Positions 1 to 4,888 are shown, counted from the stretch's first letter. The stretch: 5,232 nucleotides of DNA from Candidatus Woesearchaeota archaeon (GCA_023261345.1 JAHFPE010000072.1:1-5232), one strand, 5' to 3'. The notes: generated by a model from the letters alone, not told the origin. Numbers and translations: made by a program.

Positions 1-412
1 CGATGATTGCTACTGTTTTTCCGTAGACGCACAAACTGCAACTTGTTAATTCTTCTATTGTTCTTCTCGACTTTCCTCCTTCGCCAATTACTCTGCCTTT
101 AAGTCGCAATGCGTCATCTGGTGTTTTTGCGTAATTCGTAATTGGCACAAGTTCAAATCCATAATCTTGTTTTAGTAAGAGTAGAGCAATATCTGGATTG
201 AATCCTCTTCCTATTGCACGAACGATTTCTCGTGTTGTGTACAGTCCTAACGCGTCTGAACCAGTTATTTCCACTAGCCCCTCATTGCTATCAATAGAGA
301 GGTTGGTATTAGTTGCTCGCTCTATACGCATCTTCATAGCACCGTTTTGTCCAATGATTACTGCCACGCGGTCTTTAGGCACGCGCAGCTCATAACTAAA
401 TTCGGAGGCCAT
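1..412 (-). CDS. Dim2/Pno1-like archaeal KH-domain RNA-processing protein (C-terminus cut off by window start)
   Basis: The visible 137 residues hold two KH modules. KH1 spans about residues 6-67 with GxxG loop G21-Q-N-G24 in the context PKDRVAVIIGQNGAMK. KH2 begins near residue 100 with loop G110-E-G-G113 in the context GRVIGEGGKSRRTIEE. This tandem KH layout is that of the universal archaeal Krr1/Dim2/Pno1-like family, whose full proteins run to roughly 170-190 residues, so some 40 C-terminal residues lie outside the window. Family knowledge: Dim2/Pno1 binds the 3' region of small-subunit rRNA and acts in 30S/40S maturation; the archaeal form has been linked to aIF2alpha. It is expected to be cytoplasmic. 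The ATG at 412 is chosen because the protein then begins a few residues before the conserved PKDR block, as is usual, and no start codon lies in frame just upstream. A TATA-like box lies 32 nt upstream. Family call is firm; partners are inferred from homologues. Confidence 0.88.
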   Translation of the reverse strand, partial: MASEFSYELRVPKDRVAVIIGQNGAMKMRIERATNTNLSIDSNEGLVEITGSDALGLYTTREIVRAIGRGFNPDIALLLLKQDYGFELVPITNYAKTPDDALRLKGRVIGEGGKSRRTIEELTSCSLCVYGKTVAII

Positions 413-438
413 ACAATTCCTAACAAAGCACGTGGTTT

Positions 439-454
439 GGTTTTAAAGGTTTCG
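439..454 (-). promoter_or_regulatory. TATA/BRE-like promoter of the KH-protein gene
   Basis: Read on the minus strand this is CGAAACCTTTAAAACC: an A-rich BRE-like stretch followed by a TATA-like box (441-448). The box centre is 32 nt before the ATG at 412. With the usual archaeal spacing of about 26 nt to the start site, this predicts a leader of only 5-7 nt. The AAACCTTTA core recurs in the promoter of the presenilin-like gene. It is called from position and composition only. Confidence 0.55.
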
Positions 455-537
455 TAACGTTCTGCAGTTCGTGCTACACTCGCAGCGAAATGGTAAACTA
501 CAACTACGATCACTCTTCTAGAGTTCGTTTAACGTTC
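451..537. repeat. Imperfect direct repeat TTCGT(TT)AACGTTC in the spacer before the KH gene
   Basis: TTCGTAACGTTC at 451-462 recurs as TTCGTTTAACGTTC at 524-537, identical apart from a 2-nt insertion. The first copy overlaps the BRE side of the KH-gene promoter. A third AACGTT occurs at 564-569. The arrangement resembles repeated regulator sites, but no regulator is known and chance is possible in a sequence this short. Confidence 0.4.
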
Positions 538-569
538 ACTGAATGAACCGCAGTGATTTCGTGAACGTT
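531..569 (-). repeat. 9-bp perfect inverted repeat at the 3' end of the 225-residue gene
   Basis: AACGTTCAC (531-539) and GTGAACGTT (561-569) are perfect reverse complements around a 21-nt loop. The right arm touches the TAA stop (569-571) of the minus-strand gene, so its transcript could form a hairpin immediately after translation ends. Two competing shorter pairings lie inside: CACTG 537-541 with CAGTG 551-555, and GTTCA 534-538 with TGAAC 544-548. No T-run follows on the minus strand, so a bacterial-style intrinsic terminator is not supported. RNA processing, mRNA stability or a protein-binding site are alternatives. Confidence 0.5.
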
Positions 570-1246
570 TATCCTCGTCTCTCAATCTGCGTTACGTGCT
601 GTTTTCCAACAACGATTTGTTGAAGTATGTATTCTGGGACAGTGAAGTCATTGATGTGGATTAATACGTGATCCGTGATGACTCCTTGTAATCTTTGATC
701 AACGCTTTTGTCATCTTGTGGAACGACAAACTCTTCTTTTCTCGCTTCTTCAACTCCTGCCTCAGTTACTGGTTCGTATATCAAAACTGCTCCTTTTCCT
801 TTGTATTTTTTGAGTATTTCTCGGCAAGCTTCTCCTGGAAACCCTCTTCGGAATCTTTCATATCTTCCTTCAGGAGCAAAACCTTTGAATTGTACAAAGT
901 GATCTGGCCCTGGACAAACGTATTTGAGCGGTTCTTGTAATCGTGCCTCAAGAGCATCTTTGAATTCACGTGCGCAAATAACAGGATCTAATTCTGTGTC
1001 ATTATCAGTTCCTGATACAAATATTTCGTACTCTGTTATTCCTGATTCAAGCATTGTTCTTGCTAACCAGTCTGCTTTATTTCTATAACTTGACGTAGTT
1101 GCATTAAACGTGGCGGCGGCAATTCGCTCTCCTGCAAGGAGTAAGTAAACGCTAGCAAAACGTCTTGTATTCTTATCGGATTCATGCACACCTAATTTTT
1201 TACTTGCAAGAAGTATGTGTGCTTTTGGTTTGTTCCTCGTGATCAT
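569..1246 (-). CDS. Conserved-looking soluble protein of unknown function, 225 residues
   Basis: I do not recognise this protein. It reads as a genuine gene: 225 codons without interruption, an ATG start, a TATA-like box at leaderless distance, and the mixed charged/hydrophobic composition of a soluble alpha/beta protein. There is no signal peptide and no membrane segment. Residues 31-50 form a likely beta hairpin (ASVYLLL-AGERIAAATF). Residues 54-105 look helical with an interposed strand (EYEIFVSG). Residues 108-140 are Gly/Pro/Arg/Phe-rich, with CPGPDHF and EGRYERFRRGFPGEAC, and look like the functional core. Residues 152-158 (GAVLIYE) and 191-199 (TDHVLIHIN) look like further strands. There are only two cysteines (91, 111) besides C141, with no zinc-binding CxxC pair. 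A nucleic-acid or nucleotide role is possible given the basic core and the RNA-gene neighbour, but that is speculation. It is probably a single-gene transcript. Confidence 0.8.
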   Translation of the reverse strand: MITRNKPKAHILLASKKLGVHESDKNTRRFASVYLLLAGERIAAATFNATTSSYRNKADWLARTMLESGITEYEIFVSGTDNDTELDPVICAREFKDALEARLQEPLKYVCPGPDHFVQFKGFAPEGRYERFRRGFPGEACREILKKYKGKGAVLIYEPVTEAGVEEARKEEFVVPQDDKSVDQRLQGVITDHVLIHINDFTVPEYILQQIVVGKQHVTQIERRG

Positions 1247-1267
1247 ACATAACGAAGAAGATCGTTT

Positions 1268-1275
1268 CTTATAAG
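1268..1275 (-). promoter_or_regulatory. TATA-like box of the 225-residue gene
   Basis: CTTATAAG is a perfect palindrome centred 25.5 nt before the ATG at 1246, the spacing at which transcription would begin on or next to the start codon. This supports a leaderless mRNA and the choice of that ATG. There is no Shine-Dalgarno-like sequence between box and start. The box also contains the stop codon of the possible small ORF just upstream. Confidence 0.6.
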
Positions 1276-1367
1276 GGTTGTACCAAGCGCGCGATATTCT
1301 TCTTAACGAACTTTTTGAGCGTGGTGACGACGTCCAGTGCTTTACTAAAAGTTTTGATGCGTTTCAC
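1269..1367 (-). CDS. Possible small basic peptide, 32 residues, GTG start
   Basis: An open frame on the minus strand begins at GTG (1367-1365; a TTG lies two codons earlier at 1373-1371) and ends at TAA (1271-1269). The peptide is short and Lys/Arg-rich, with KTFSKALD near its N-terminus and TLKKFVKKNIARL near its C-terminus, and could form an amphipathic helix. Its third codon positions look richer in G/C than those of neighbouring genes, which either argues against coding or marks a structured region. A weak TATA-like AGTATAAC lies upstream near 1400. The open frame (43 codons stop to stop) is short enough to arise by chance. I recognise no family. It is listed as a candidate only. Confidence 0.2.
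   Translation of the reverse strand: MKRIKTFSKALDVVTTLKKFVKKNIARLVQPL
1309..1353. other. Imperfect hairpin in the 225-residue gene / GNAT spacer
   Basis: AACTTTT (1309-1315) and AAAAGTT (1347-1353) are perfect 7-bp inverted arms enclosing 31 nt. Inside, AGC 1318-1320 can pair with GCT 1339-1341 and GG 1323-1324 with CC 1334-1335. The enclosed part is more GC-rich than its surroundings. It lies inside the possible small ORF, so a small RNA or a regulatory structure is an alternative reading. The arms are AT-rich and the signal is weak. The rest of 1251-1445 shows no tRNA and no C/D-box pair. Confidence 0.25.
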
Positions 1368-1445
1368 ATTCAACAGAGAAATTTTGCGGTGTAATAAGTT
1401 ATACTATTTTTTGCAGATGACGAGATATTCTTCAACATATTTCAT

Positions 1446-1775
1446 TCAAAGCTCCATTCTAAACTCTACTCCCCACTTCTTGAATCCTAGTCGTTCGTAG
1501 AGTTCGTGTACTGTTTGTCGTTCTGTTCTGCTTGTTGCAATGAGTTTGTAGCAGTTTTGTTTTTTTGCTTCTGCAATAACTGCTTGTACAAGTTCAGTGC
1601 CTATTCCTTTTCCGCGTGTTGTTTCTTCGACAAACACATCTTCCATAAGTCCAAATGGCTCCTTGTGCAGATCGTTGTGCAATACATACAAGAACGCTCT
1701 ACCGACTTCTTTTGCATCTCGCATTACAGATAAGCGAATTCCTTTTGCTAGAATGTTGCGAGTTGAGATTTCCAC
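1446..1775 (-). CDS. Short GNAT-family N-acetyltransferase, non-ATG start
   Basis: This protein transfers an acetyl group from acetyl-CoA to an amine; the substrate is unknown. Motif A is clear: strand GLMEDVFVEE followed by the pyrophosphate-binding loop TTRGKGIGTELV (R/QxxGxG/A form), then the helix AVIAEAKKQNC. Motif B follows as strand YKLIATS and the C-terminal helix VHELYERLGFKKWG, the typical ElyekLGF signature. At about 109 residues it is shorter than the usual 140-170, because the N-terminal strand-helix part is abbreviated; the catalytic core is intact. No ATG gives this frame. Candidates are TTG at 1781 and GTG at 1775. I chose GTG because it lies 26.5 nt from the TATA-like box at 1798-1805, the leaderless spacing used elsewhere here; TTG would lie only 20 nt away. 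The gene is divergent from the DUF3592-like gene. The family is certain, the start less so. Confidence 0.88.
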   Translation of the reverse strand: MEISTRNILAKGIRLSVMRDAKEVGRAFLYVLHNDLHKEPFGLMEDVFVEETTRGKGIGTELVQAVIAEAKKQNCYKLIATSRTERQTVHELYERLGFKKWGVEFRMEL

Positions 1776-1797
1776 ATGCAATGTGAATCTACGCTAA

Positions 1798-1805
1798 TTT
1801 AATAA
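1798..1805 (-). promoter_or_regulatory. TATA-like box of the GNAT gene
   Basis: TTATTAAA on the minus strand is centred 26.5 nt before the GTG at 1775, matching leaderless transcription. It lies about 20 nt from the oppositely directed TATA-like box of the DUF3592-like gene, so the two promoters are packed back to back and could interfere or be co-regulated. Confidence 0.45.
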
Positions 1806-1823
1806 TGTGCGCGTTTCGTACAA

Positions 1824-1833
1824 TATATTTAAG
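1824..1833 (+). promoter_or_regulatory. TATA-like box of the DUF3592-like gene
   Basis: TATATTTAAG is centred 28-30 nt before the ATG at 1858, predicting a leader of a few nt at most. Its position inside the longer open frame beginning with GTG 1807 is the main reason to reject that earlier start. Confidence 0.55.
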
Positions 1834-1857
1834 TATCCATGTTCCATCGATCATTAT

Positions 1858-2346
1858 ATGCTCCTTCGCACTCAACTCCGCTTGTTTATTGTAGGTGGAA
1901 TTTGTTGTTTAATATTGAGTGGCTATTTCTATATTCAAGAATCCGCAACTTTATCTTGGCCGTCCACGCAAGGGATCGTTACCGAATCATTTGTTAAACT
2001 ACTTCATTCTAGCAGAGGTCGTAATTCTATTAGGCCTACTGTTGTTTATGCGTATGTAGTAAACGAAAGACAATACGTTTCTAGTAATCGAGGCTATGGC
2101 ATAGTTGCAGGTCCGCAATATTGGGCGGGCGAGATAGTCGCAAAATATCCTGTCGGGGGTGTCGTAACTGTTTATTATGACCCAAATAATCCTTCTGATG
2201 CAGTTCTTGAAGTAGGCAGGGGTTGGGCTTGGCCATTGACTGCGGCTGCAGGACTGTTGTTAATTATTCCCGCAATTTTCGCGCATTATTTTCTATGTAA
2301 GAAGAACGATAAGAAAGTCATTAACAAAAAAAGAAAACGGAGATAG
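1858..2346 (+). CDS. DUF3592-like membrane protein with two TM segments
   Basis: The 162-residue protein has TM1 at about residues 7-27, an extracytoplasmic domain at about 28-125, TM2 at about 126-146 and a strongly basic tail (KKNDKK then KKRKRR) that should stay in the cytoplasm. The domain follows the DUF3592 pattern: W34-P-S-T-Q-G near its start, then PTVVYAYVVNERQYVS, then YPVGGVVTVYYDPNNPSDAVLE just before TM2. The family has no established biochemical function. The frame is open back to GTG 1807, but ATG 1858 is preferred because a TATA-like box lies between the two and because the protein then starts just before TM1, as is usual for the family. The gene is divergent from the GNAT gene and convergent with the protease gene. 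Family call is good; function unknown. Confidence 0.8.
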   Translation: MLLRTQLRLFIVGGICCLILSGYFYIQESATLSWPSTQGIVTESFVKLLHSSRGRNSIRPTVVYAYVVNERQYVSSNRGYGIVAGPQYWAGEIVAKYPVGGVVTVYYDPNNPSDAVLEVGRGWAWPLTAAAGLLLIIPAIFAHYFLCKKNDKKVINKKRKRR

Positions 2347-2353
2347 CGAAAAA
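2326..2353 (-). terminator. T-rich termination region downstream of the presenilin-like gene
   Basis: On the minus strand, 13-40 nt beyond the TGA stop (2368-2366), there is a T5 run (2353-2349) and a T7 run (2332-2326). Archaeal RNA polymerase terminates at such T-tracts without needing a hairpin. The tract lies inside the 3' end of the convergent gene, where it encodes the lysine-rich tail. Confidence 0.4.
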
Positions 2354-2365
2354 TTCAAAGTTCAT

Positions 2366-3280
2366 TCAAATGAGCCACGCAACGCAAAGTCCAAGTAGGC
2401 ATCCCACGGTGATAAAGGGCATGGCAGGATAGAATTTTTTTGGTTTTGCAATCAAAAACAGTACGAGTAGTCCTGCTCCAGCAAATACTGGTATGATGAG
2501 TGCTTGTAAAAAGCCGATGTCTTTGATGACTGTTCCTGCAAATAGTAATGGAAACGCGATGTCTCCTCCTCCAAGAATTGCTGTTCTAATTGAGTGCCCA
2601 CCTTTGGTAATCGAGCGTAATTCGGGTTCAACATTCATTTGAATGTGTTCGCTATTTTTTTTGTCTTTTCTCGAGCTATATTGTAAAAGCAGTCCAGGAA
2701 ATACTCCTGTACTTGCTTGGAACTTTGCCATGCGCACCATGTGTTTTGATTTCCAAACTGCGTACATATCATAAATTGAGATCACGACGAGAAGAAGGAG
2801 CATAACATTAAGATTAAGCACTGGAACAAAGATAAGTGCAAGTCCAGGATATGTGAATAATTCTGTGAGGTTGTGAACTATGACATTTGGTTTGAACACT
2901 CGCCATATTGCAAGAAGTATACTTATCAAAAATGCAATTCCTCCTGAAATAATTGTGGAAATGCTAAGTGTAAGTGTGATAGAGAGCGCAACAAAAAACC
3001 ATGCTTTAATCCATCTGGCCCAACCAAGGCGCATGAGTGCGAGCATAACAAGTGTTCCAATAAGGATCGCAGCAGTAATGTACCAAAAGGAAAATTCTGG
3101 CGTGATATCTGGACGTTCTATTTGTACTGGACCAATTGTCGGTAATTGATTGTACTGTACTTGTCCTGTTTCTTTTGTTTTTGTGCTATCTATTGATGTG
3201 TGCAGTACAGCAAGTCCTATGTATTGTGAGATGAGAAATAAGCACAAGATAGAGAGCGTAACTTGAAGGGAGTGTTTCAT
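2366..3280 (-). CDS. Presenilin-like intramembrane aspartyl protease (archaeal PSH, family A22)
   Basis: This protein should cleave transmembrane segments of membrane proteins within the bilayer. From the ATG at 3280 it has 304 residues, close to characterised archaeal PSH proteins. All three family signatures are visible: YD at 170-171 (IYDMYAV, TM6), GxGD as GGGD ending at D240 (AILGGGDIAFP, TM7), and a PAL-type motif as PAMP at 285-288 (FYPAMPF, TM9). D171 and D240 are the predicted catalytic pair. About nine hydrophobic segments can be traced: near 4-26, 66-84, 92-112, 113-127, 141-158, 159-176, 232-250, 257-278 and 283-303. A hydrophilic loop (about 200-230, with SSRKDKKNSEH) lies between TM6 and TM7, where presenilins carry their autocleavage loop. 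The open frame continues to GTG 3346, but ATG 3280 is chosen because the TATA-like box falls between them at leaderless spacing. Substrates are unknown. Confidence 0.92.
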   Translation of the reverse strand: MKHSLQVTLSILCLFLISQYIGLAVLHTSIDSTKTKETGQVQYNQLPTIGPVQIERPDITPEFSFWYITAAILIGTLVMLALMRLGWARWIKAWFFVALSITLTLSISTIISGGIAFLISILLAIWRVFKPNVIVHNLTELFTYPGLALIFVPVLNLNVMLLLLVVISIYDMYAVWKSKHMVRMAKFQASTGVFPGLLLQYSSRKDKKNSEHIQMNVEPELRSITKGGHSIRTAILGGGDIAFPLLFAGTVIKDIGFLQALIIPVFAGAGLLVLFLIAKPKKFYPAMPFITVGCLLGLCVAWLI

Positions 3281-3303
3281 GATGTCCTGGGCGCAACATA
3301 TGA

Positions 3304-3311
3304 TTAATAAA
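3304..3311. promoter_or_regulatory. Shared bidirectional TATA-like element between the protease gene and the DUF54-trpS operon
   Basis: TTAATAAA on the plus strand (TTTATTAA on the minus) is centred 26.5 nt before the plus ATG at 3334 and 27.5 nt before the minus ATG at 3280. It is the only good TATA-like sequence in the 53-nt gap and sits almost exactly at its midpoint. On the minus side it is preceded by AAACC, as in the KH-gene promoter. It would give leaderless transcripts in both directions. The geometry is seen directly; dual use is inferred. Confidence 0.6.
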
Positions 3312-3333
3312 GGTTTGTTTGGATACAAGAGAA

Positions 3334-3804
3334 ATGCGACTTGCACATAGTATTACGGTGAGTGTCTTTGTGAAGCCAGAGGAGAATGCGGAGAATGTGC
3401 GTTCAAGTTTTATTGCTCTATTTCCATTTGACTTGCAAAAAGAAAAAATAGTTGTGGCATCTGAAAAAGCGACTAGTTTTGAAGATCGAAGTATTACAAT
3501 TTTAACGTTGCGTTTACTCAAAGAAAGTCATGTACGGTTGTTTCTTGCGCATCTTTTGAAACAACTGACTAAGAATGAGCAAGAAGAATTGTATTTGCAA
3601 CGCGAATCAAGGTTAGGAGAAGACTTGCAGTTTTACATTCGGCTAGATAAAAATGCGGTTCAAAACAGAATATTCAAACTTACTGACAAAGGAAATTGTG
3701 TGCATATCAGAATTGCAATCGCTGCGTATCCTAAAAAAAGAGAAGTTGCTCTTGGAGTTCTTGAGAAGATATTTAAAGAAGAACTTGGCGCTAGTGTTGT
3801 ATGA
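3334..3804 (+). CDS. DUF54/COG1325 exosome-associated RNA-binding protein
   Basis: The 156-residue protein matches the archaeal family described as an RNA-binding protein or predicted exosome subunit with a double-stranded-RNA-binding-like fold. Family-like landmarks are HSITVSVFVKPEENAENV at the N-terminus, LFPFDLQKEKIVV, the block FEDRSITILTLRLLKESHVRLFL, the charged stretch RLGEDLQFYIRLDKNA and the C-terminal VHIRIAIAAYPKKREVALGVL. The length is normal and there is no membrane segment. Its role is inferred from the family: cytoplasmic RNA processing or degradation together with, or near, the exosome. ATG 3334 is used rather than TTG 3319 because it lies 26.5 nt from the TATA-like box. Its TGA stop overlaps the trpS start (ATGA), so the two genes are co-transcribed and probably translationally coupled. 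Confidence 0.85.
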   Translation: MRLAHSITVSVFVKPEENAENVRSSFIALFPFDLQKEKIVVASEKATSFEDRSITILTLRLLKESHVRLFLAHLLKQLTKNEQEELYLQRESRLGEDLQFYIRLDKNAVQNRIFKLTDKGNCVHIRIAIAAYPKKREVALGVLEKIFKEELGASVV

Positions 3805-4883
3805 AAGCACTTGATCCTTGGGGTAGTGAAAAAATAGAGGAGTATGAAGAGATTGTTCGTAAGTTTGGGCTACAAACATTTAATGCAGAATTATTTCCTT
3901 CTCCAAATCGACTCATGCGTAGAGGACTAATTTTTGCAGGCAGAGACTTGCAGGTGATTTCTGAATGTATTAAAGAAAAAAAAGAGTATTATGCATTAAC
4001 AGGAATCATGCCTTCTGGTGATAAACTTCATTTGGGTTCGAAAATGGTTGTTGAGCAATTGAAATATTTTCAAGAGCATGGTGCAAAAACGTTTATTCTC
4101 GTCGCTGATCTTGAAGCAGCAAGCACGCGTGGAGTGAGTTTGGAAGATGCAAGACGACGGGCGAAAGAATTTCACATTCCTGCATATCTTGCTCTTGGTC
4201 TTGATCCGAAGAAAACCACGTTTTATTTTCAGAGTGAAAACCGTGAAGTAATGCGCCTTGGCTACGAATTTGCAAAGCACATTACTCTTAATGAGTTTCG
4301 AGCAATTTATGGAAGTGCGGACCCTGGAAGAATTATGGCTGCAGTGACGCAGTGCGGTGACATGTTATTTCCGCAATTAGAAAAAACAATGCCAGGTATC
4401 ATTCCTGTTGGAATTGATCAAGATCCTCATGTGCGGTTGTGCAGAGATGTTGTGAGTAGAATGAAGTCAAAATATGGATTTGTGCCAATTAGCAGTGTGT
4501 ATCACAAGTTCATGCCAAGTTTAGATGGTAGTATGAAAATGTCAAAATCAGCGCCAGGTAGTATGATTGAACTCCCCGAAGATCCTGTTTCTGCTTGCAA
4601 AAAACTAAAGAACGCGCTTTCTGGCGGAAGAAACACATTAGAAGAACACAGAAGATTAGGTGGAATTCCTGAAAAGGACATGGTGTTTGAATTGCTTCGC
4701 ACCCATCTCATTGAGGATGATAAAGAACTAGCGCGAATTCATGATGAATACTCATCTGGCGCAATGCTTACTGGAGAGCTCAAAGCACTTGGTTGTGAAT
4801 TAATGACGACGTTCATGAATGACTTCACACAAAAGCTTGAGAAGGCAAGAAAACAAGTCGATAAACTGCATTGGTTATCTTAA
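3801..4883 (+). CDS. trpS: Tryptophanyl-tRNA synthetase, archaeal/eukaryotic type
   Basis: This enzyme charges tRNA-Trp with tryptophan using ATP, in the cytoplasm. It is a class Ic synthetase with a Rossmann core. The HIGH-equivalent motif is PSGDKLHLG at residues 71-79 and the KMSKS loop is at 246-250 (GSMKMSKSAPGS). The conserved GIDQDPH block at 204-210 is typical of archaeal and eukaryotic TrpRS and includes a Gln that contacts tryptophan in the human enzyme. An N-terminal DPWGS block (5-9) precedes PSPNRLMRRGLIFAGRD, as in archaeal homologues. After the KMSKS loop the anticodon-binding helical domain runs to the end (about 255-360). At 360 residues it lies at the short end of the family and lacks appended domains. 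It starts within the DUF54 stop codon (ATGA overlap), and no Shine-Dalgarno is visible upstream, so translation probably depends on re-initiation from the upstream gene. Confidence 0.96.
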   Translation: MKALDPWGSEKIEEYEEIVRKFGLQTFNAELFPSPNRLMRRGLIFAGRDLQVISECIKEKKEYYALTGIMPSGDKLHLGSKMVVEQLKYFQEHGAKTFILVADLEAASTRGVSLEDARRRAKEFHIPAYLALGLDPKKTTFYFQSENREVMRLGYEFAKHITLNEFRAIYGSADPGRIMAAVTQCGDMLFPQLEKTMPGIIPVGIDQDPHVRLCRDVVSRMKSKYGFVPISSVYHKFMPSLDGSMKMSKSAPGSMIELPEDPVSACKKLKNALSGGRNTLEEHRRLGGIPEKDMVFELLRTHLIEDDKELARIHDEYSSGAMLTGELKALGCELMTTFMNDFTQKLEKARKQVDKLHWLS

Positions 4884-4888
4884 GAATG

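Noticed and set aside
353..506. 51-codon minus-strand open frame starting at a GTG in the KH-gene spacer and overlapping the KH start in another frame
   Set aside because: It runs through the KH-gene TATA box and about 60 nt into a well-supported gene; its peptide shows no family and the length is within chance.
413..568. tRNA or C/D-box sRNA in the KH-gene spacer
   Set aside because: No acceptor/T-arm arrangement closes into a cloverleaf, and no C (RUGAUGA) box is paired with D (CUGA) boxes at the right spacing.
1251..1445. C/D-box sRNA suggested by GTGACGA at about 1324 and TTTGATG at about 1353
   Set aside because: The C box has a mismatch and no CUGA D or D' box is present on the same strand.
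1315..1500. Plus-strand open frame of 61 codons
   Set aside because: It overlaps the 3' end of the GNAT gene antisense and its translation is low-complexity with no recognisable domain.
1807..1857. N-terminal extension of the DUF3592-like protein from GTG 1807
   Set aside because: It contains the TATA-like box at 1824-1833 and adds 17 residues before TM1 that do not look like the family.
2880..3149. Plus-strand open frame of 89 codons
   Set aside because: It lies entirely antisense within the presenilin-like gene, whose motifs are unambiguous.
3281..3346. N-terminal extension of the presenilin-like protein from GTG 3346
   Set aside because: It would cover the whole promoter gap and overlap the start of the divergent DUF54 gene; the TATA-like box at 3304-3311 points to ATG 3280.
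3996..4280. Minus-strand open frame of 94 codons
   Set aside because: It lies antisense within trpS; the composition is that of a shadow frame and there is no promoter.
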